Positions 59,911 through 64,000 of a stretch of DNA of 64,000 nucleotides are shown here, in pieces. Source of the DNA: Paenibacillus polymyxa (GTDB lineage Bacteria > Bacillota > Bacilli > Paenibacillales > Paenibacillaceae); contig NZ_CP015423.1 in the NCBI RefSeq assembly GCF_001719045.1, forward strand, positions 3,753,501 to 3,817,500. The letters are read 5' to 3'. The stretch's first letter is position 1; every line of letters begins with the position of its first letter. The notes under the pieces were generated by a model that searched no databases, was not told where the DNA came from, and saw only the letters and a list, made by a program, of their open reading frames with translations. Made by a program: the position numbers and the translations under genes.

Positions 59911-61413
59911 TTAGTTCATCTTGATTTCCGTACCGGAGAAGGTCGTTTTATCATCCAGCGTAATGGTATTGCCTTTACCAGATAGCTCGATTTTTCCGGC
60001 GGAAAGCTGGATGTTGCCGGAACTCATAACGATATCGGAGGTCGCGCTAATACTCACATTTTTTCCGCTTACAATATCAATGCCCGTTTTATCGTTAATG
60101 ACAATGGACATGCCGTTGCCGGAGATGACGATTTGATCCGGGGCGAGCATGATTTCTTTGCCGTATTTGGTTCGTAGTGTCTTAATTGCAGGGTCAGCCA
60201 TTCGATCTGGCGCAGGAGCTGCTGCGGACAATGCTGAAGAAGACTTTGATCCGGCAGACGAAGCAGAAGCAGTCCCATGTCCAGAAGCGGCAGAAGATTT
60301 TCCCGCAGAAGGCTGCGGTTCTCTTTTAACTGAACTGATCGCGTACCCTTCTTCTTCCTTATAACTAGGAAAATAGATACGAATGCTGTCCCCGTCCTCA
60401 GGCATACAATACCAGCCCGTGTTATCCGCAGATGCATAAATGGTAGAGTAGGGAAACCAGTAATCGGTATTGGGGTCCTGCTGGTCGTCCATATCAAGCT
60501 GGGCGCGAATTTTGTCTCGACGGACACTCAGCACCTTGCCATGAATGGAAGCGCCGATAATAGAGCGATTGTAGTCTTTAATCGGACGTAGACCGCTTCG
60601 TGGTGACAGCTTGGCGGTATGGGTCAGCACCCCGTCTTTCATCTCCGTTAGCACCTCAGCGACCAGCAAAAGGTGGCCTTGAAAGGTCACTTCGTAGCCA
60701 GGCTCCAGCAGCTTCTCCGTTTCGACTTCATACTGGATAAAATCCGCATCACGCACACCGGGGATATGGTTTTCAGAGGCCGTTTGAAAATCCGCGACCC
60801 GTTTGGTGACTTTATAATTGGTGGATTGTATTTCTCCCTTGCTCAGACCCATAGGCAGGCCAAAATAAAACTTCGGTACGCCATAGCCCACCGCAGGAAT
60901 GAGTGGAGAGTAGAAGTGGGAAGCCATCCGTTTCAGAAATTGCCAATCGGTTTCATCATATTGCATGATAAATGTGCCGATGGGTTTCTTGTGGGACACG
61001 ACATCCATGGCTTCTGCCTTAGGGTAGCTGGATACAATACTTTCGATCAGACCCGTATAGGTGAGCTTGGGGTTCTGGAAAGAGCGTTGATGCCGCTTGA
61101 TATCCAGTTCATAGGTATGAGATATGGCTTCAAAGGTCAGATAATGAACCCCGTGAACGACCTTCTCCTCGACATCTAAGGCAATACCTCGAAACAAGGG
61201 TTGTCGGTTTCCATTTTTATCCGTGACAAAAGCTTTGACCTGAGTTTCTTCATCCGAAGCACGTACATACAGCTCTCGCTTTTTCTCCGAGATGATACCT
61301 GTACAGATCATTCGGGCATGGTCATTAACTGTTTTTAAAATTTTAAGTTCATGAAGGCGAACGAATTCATAAGGCATGATTTCGATATGACCGTAAGTCA
61401 CGATATTTTCCAT
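59911..61413 (-). CDS. VgrG/Pvc8-like spike protein without toxin domain
   Basis: A 500-residue spike protein: late-control D/VgrG domain (FIMQYDETDWQFLKRMASHF at about 150-170), OB-fold region (IHGKVLSVRRDKIRAQLDMDD), a Ser/Ala/Gly linker near 365-395, and a short beta-helical tip ending SGTEIKMN. It lacks an effector, so it may be the core spike of the locus. GGAGA precedes the ATG. First gene of the operon, 58 bases behind the SigD-like promoter. Confidence 0.87.
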   Translation of the reverse strand: MENIVTYGHIEIMPYEFVRLHELKILKTVNDHARMICTGIISEKKRELYVRASDEETQVKAFVTDKNGNRQPLFRGIALDVEEKVVHGVHYLTFEAISHTYELDIKRHQRSFQNPKLTYTGLIESIVSSYPKAEAMDVVSHKKPIGTFIMQYDETDWQFLKRMASHFYSPLIPAVGYGVPKFYFGLPMGLSKGEIQSTNYKVTKRVADFQTASENHIPGVRDADFIQYEVETEKLLEPGYEVTFQGHLLLVAEVLTEMKDGVLTHTAKLSPRSGLRPIKDYNRSIIGASIHGKVLSVRRDKIRAQLDMDDQQDPNTDYWFPYSTIYASADNTGWYCMPEDGDSIRIYFPSYKEEEGYAISSVKREPQPSAGKSSAASGHGTASASSAGSKSSSALSAAAPAPDRMADPAIKTLRTKYGKEIMLAPDQIVISGNGMSIVINDKTGIDIVSGKNVSISATSDIVMSSGNIQLSAGKIELSGKGNTITLDDKTTFSGTEIKMN

Positions 61414-61471
61414 AGGTGTCTCCTTCTATAGTTGTGTTTAGTAAGTGACATTCTAAATCCAGCATATGTAT

Positions 61472-61499
61472 TTATCAGTTAAAAGAGAGATTTAGTTTA
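61472..61499 (-). promoter_or_regulatory. SigD-like promoter of the second VgrG locus
   Basis: On the minus strand: TAAA-N16-ACTGATAA. The surrounding block (61462-61518) is nearly identical to 22150-22208 upstream of the first locus, though the -10 here is one step less like the SigD consensus. Confidence 0.48.
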
Positions 61500-61803
61500 C
61501 AGAATGACCCATTGGTTGCGGTATTTACAATGTGTATTTCTGGAAGGGAGAGGTATGGGAAGAGAGAAAGCTGACAGTAATTTTGAGCAATTGCCTTCCA
61601 AAGTCAGGAACGGGGCTAATTTAATTGTGATTAAGGTTTCGGGTAAATTAAATATAGGCTCATATGGAACTAGTGGGATCGATAGAAGTGAAGGGAGAAC
61701 GGGCATCATCTAGAAAAAGGAGTGTTGTGAGAAGGAATGGTTTTTGATATTATAGGTAATATATATAATAAAAAGGAATATATCCCTTTCGCAGTCTCGA
61801 CAC

Positions 61804-61941
61804 ATGTGGAGTGTTGTTCACTATTGGTCAGGAAAGACTAATAGTTTAGGTGTATTGGCATATACAGCAACGGAGCAACAATTGTCATTACAGGTAGAGA
61901 CTTGTGGAGGCGGCTGTATCGCTTTCACGCAAAACACATGA
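61804..61941 (+). other. Short unassigned reading frame
   Basis: 45 codons from ATG, ending VETCGGGCIAFTQNT. There is no ribosome site at good spacing. A 35-base segment just before and across its start (61779-61813) is about 83% identical to 26878-26912. It may be a remnant. The rest of 61,500-62,010 shows nothing supportable. Confidence 0.3.
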
Positions 61942-62012
61942 TACCAATAAGGTAGATGTGATTAAGAATGCCTTAAAGCATTTTTAAGTAATTTAATATT
62001 GGATACGAAAAC

Positions 62013-62053
62013 AAAAAGTTGTTTGCTCTTTAACGGGGTAGGCAACTTTTTCT
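62013..62053 (+). terminator. Rho-independent terminator
   Basis: AAAAAGTTG (62013-62021) pairs with CAACTTTTT (62043-62051), with T-rich 3' end. Confidence 0.65.
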
Positions 62054-62124
62054 ATATAAAATTTACTATCACTATGATTTCTACATAAAAAAACGTAATT
62101 TTTTTAAATTAATAAAATCATTGC

Positions 62125-62153
62125 TTGCATTTTCGGAAACAATCTTATAAGAT
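62125..62153 (+). promoter_or_regulatory. Candidate promoter for hsdS-hsdR
   Basis: TTGCAT (62125-62130), 17-base spacer, TAAGAT (62148-62153), about 47 bases before the hsdS start. Confidence 0.4.
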
Positions 62154-62199
62154 ACAAGCAACAACGATAAAAGTTAATTTAAGAAAGGCACAAATTTAT

Positions 62200-62775
62200 A
62201 TGAAGAGATTAGATAGTATAGTAGAGTTCGTGAGTGGTTCACCGCAATTTAGGATTATAGAAGTGGTTGATGATAATGCACCACTTTACACCTATTATGG
62301 ACAACAAGATATTGAAGATGATTTGGTTGGTATTGATTCAAATGGTAGTGACAGCAAACAAGTACGAACCTTGGATAAGGTCAGTACGCTATGTCAAGGG
62401 GATATTGTTTTTAGTTTGATATCGGGAAAATCTACTATAGTTGGTGTGGAGCATCAGGGATATCTATACACGCAAAACTACGTTAAATTAGTAACTAATG
62501 AAAAGGTTGATTCAAAATATCTTGTTTACTTACTTAATGAAGATAAATTCATTAAGAAACAGTTTCAAATGGGGCTGCAGGGGTCTCAAGTTCTAAAATA
62601 CACACTGAAACAAGTGAAAGAGCTTGAGCTACCAGATCTGCCAACAATAGAAAAACAGCGGATGATCGGTGAACTCTATTTCAACCAATTGCGACTAGAA
62701 GCATTGAAAATTAGAGCGGCAAATTTGGAAACTACCATAGTATTAGAAAAGCTTAGGGGGGCAATCAATAAATGA
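62200..62775 (+). CDS. hsdS: Type I restriction specificity subunit, single target-recognition domain
   Basis: A 191-residue protein with one HsdS module: a target-recognition domain (KRLDSIVEFVSGSPQFRI, VGVEHQGYLYTQNYV) and one conserved helix (LPTIEKQRMIGELYF). Full HsdS has two such halves, so this is half-size, able to act as a dimer or as a swappable half. AAGAAAGG precedes the ATG at 62200. Its stop overlaps the hsdR start (ATGA). No hsdM lies upstream. Confidence 0.85.
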   Translation: MKRLDSIVEFVSGSPQFRIIEVVDDNAPLYTYYGQQDIEDDLVGIDSNGSDSKQVRTLDKVSTLCQGDIVFSLISGKSTIVGVEHQGYLYTQNYVKLVTNEKVDSKYLVYLLNEDKFIKKQFQMGLQGSQVLKYTLKQVKELELPDLPTIEKQRMIGELYFNQLRLEALKIRAANLETTIVLEKLRGAINK

Positions 62776-64000
62776 CCGAGAATCAATTTGAAACAGAATT
62801 AATTCAATACCTGACGAGTCGCACAATTGTAGAACAAGAACATCCTGAAGGAACGAGTAACTTTGATATCAAAGAATCAAGTGCTGGCTACATAGTGAAA
62901 ACAAAATTATGGAAATACGAACCGCATATTAAATCTACAGAACAACTCTGGAATAATTTCAAGGCGATCCTGGAACAACACAATCAGAATACGCTTGACC
63001 ATCCTTTAAGTGTTGTGGAATTTAATCAAGTTAAGAAAATTATCTCTGATATTCAGACCCCCTATGAAGCAGGGCAGTTCTTATATGGTTTAAATGGGGT
63101 TTCGCAAATCGAAATAGATTTAGATGATGGACGTCATGTGTTTCTTACTGTATTTGATCAAAAACAAATAGGGGCTGGAGATACCGTTTATCAAGTGGTC
63201 AATCAAATCAAACGACCATCAGTGATCACAGGAAAAGGAGAATGTCGTTTTGACACAACTCTCTTAATTAATGGTTTACCAATCATTCAAATTGAAGAAA
63301 AGCGTGATACGCGTAATGTCGATGAAGCGCTCAATCAGATGCAGCAATATGCTGCAGATCATCAGTATCGTGATATTTTCTCAACCTTGCAAATTTTGGT
63401 GGCAATGACACCAAATAATGTGAAGTATATGGCGAATACGACGGCAGATAAATTTAATAAGGATTTTGCTTTTAACTGGCAACGCAAGAGCGACAATACC
63501 ATCGTGCGTAACTGGAAAGAATTTGCTGATTCTATGCTTTCGATTCCAATGGCGCATCAAATGGCTACTAACTACATGATTTTGGACGGAACAAAGAACA
63601 AACAAACGTTGAAAGTGATGCGTCCGTATCAAGTGTATGCGACACAAAATGTGATCGAGGGCTTGAAACGTTCAGATTTTGAACTTGGTACCAATAAAAT
63701 CGGTTATATCTGGCACACAACGGGATCTGGTAAAACGATCACAAGCTTCAAAACGGCATGGCTGGCAAGTCGTATGCCGAAGGTGGACAAGGTTGTCTTT
63801 GTTGTGGATAGAATTGCTTTAACCAAGCAAACCAATGAAAATTACAAAGCCTATGATCCTGATGCGACAGAAGACACATTTGGTAGCGTTCAAAACACAG
63901 ACAATACGACTGATTTGAGTCGCAAGCTTAAAAGTAAAGACAATAGCATTATTGTTACTTCGGTTCAAAAACTAGATACCTTGGTGAAACGCAAAACCTT
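62772..64000 (+). CDS. hsdR: Type I restriction enzyme R subunit, N-terminal part
   Basis: The frame starts at an ATG overlapping the hsdS stop and stays open to the window edge (409 codons visible). The N-terminal nuclease domain has FDTTLLINGLPIIQIEEKR (the D...ExK core), and the helicase begins with YIWHTTGSGKTITSFK (Walker A) and FVVDRIAL. HsdR translocates and cuts unmethylated DNA. Coupled to hsdS; the methylase partner must lie beyond the window. Confidence 0.9.
   Translation, partial: MTENQFETELIQYLTSRTIVEQEHPEGTSNFDIKESSAGYIVKTKLWKYEPHIKSTEQLWNNFKAILEQHNQNTLDHPLSVVEFNQVKKIISDIQTPYEAGQFLYGLNGVSQIEIDLDDGRHVFLTVFDQKQIGAGDTVYQVVNQIKRPSVITGKGECRFDTTLLINGLPIIQIEEKRDTRNVDEALNQMQQYAADHQYRDIFSTLQILVAMTPNNVKYMANTTADKFNKDFAFNWQRKSDNTIVRNWKEFADSMLSIPMAHQMATNYMILDGTKNKQTLKVMRPYQVYATQNVIEGLKRSDFELGTNKIGYIWHTTGSGKTITSFKTAWLASRMPKVDKVVFVVDRIALTKQTNENYKAYDPDATEDTFGSVQNTDNTTDLSRKLKSKDNSIIVTSVQKLDTLVKRKT

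Noticed and set aside
61504..61713. A 69-codon plus-strand frame upstream of the second VgrG locus
   Set aside because: It overlaps the conserved minus-strand promoter block, has no ribosome site and no recognisable sequence.

Overview
The window looks like a Gram-positive, Paenibacillus-type chromosome (Paenibacillus polymyxa group is my inference from gene content; no rRNA is present to prove it). Strong AGGAGG-type ribosome sites, frequent TTG/GTG starts, rho-independent terminators and Firmicutes genes (yerB-, yerC-, dagK- and rlmCD-like) support this. Bases 1-16,500 are ordinary core genome: the tail of a siderophore-binding lipoprotein, hydrolase, DODA dioxygenase, DoxX, DUF3048 lipoprotein, a DUF47/Pit phosphate pair, a fused amino-acid ABC importer with its ATPase, CorA, YerC, a CbiX chelatase, DagK and RlmCD.

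From about 16.6 kb the window is accessory. Two minus-strand loci, 17.6-22.2 kb and 53.0-61.5 kb, encode VgrG/Pvc8-like spike proteins of contractile injection systems that carry C-terminal toxins (a deaminase-fold domain with an Imm3-type immunity gene; a WHH nuclease with a SMI1/KNR4 immunity gene). The second locus also has a DUF4280 PAAR-like protein, a pentapeptide-repeat protein and two possible adaptor proteins. Both loci share a promoter region resembling a SigD (motility sigma factor) promoter, and both end in a direct repeat of about 495 bp that contains the 3' end of a large serine recombinase gene and a small DUF6809-like gene. No sheath or tube genes are visible.

Between these loci lie: (a) a compact RiPP-like cluster at 22.9-26.9 kb, with a radical SAM/SPASM maturase, a 31-residue two-cysteine precursor candidate, a LuxR-type regulator with a receiver lacking the phosphoacceptor Asp, and an ABC exporter; (b) an IS4 remnant, a possible orphan restriction enzyme with a decayed neighbour, an AlkA-type glycosylase, and a SacI-like restriction-modification pair; (c) a phage-derived element at 33.4-53.1 kb with a 981-residue RNA polymerase related to YonO and RNA-silencing RdRPs (DVDGD motif), a structured RNA leader, an SF2 helicase, a ParB-methyltransferase, terminase, portal, scaffold, capsid and connector genes, and a tyrosine and a large serine recombinase, but no tail or lysis genes. 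The window ends in a type I restriction hsdS-hsdR pair, with hsdR cut by the window edge.

The best candidates for undescribed biology are the short-peptide radical SAM locus, the duplicated VgrG toxin loci with SigD-like promoters, and the RdRP-like polymerase with its structured RNA neighbour. Functions are assigned from motifs and family memory; no database search was run.
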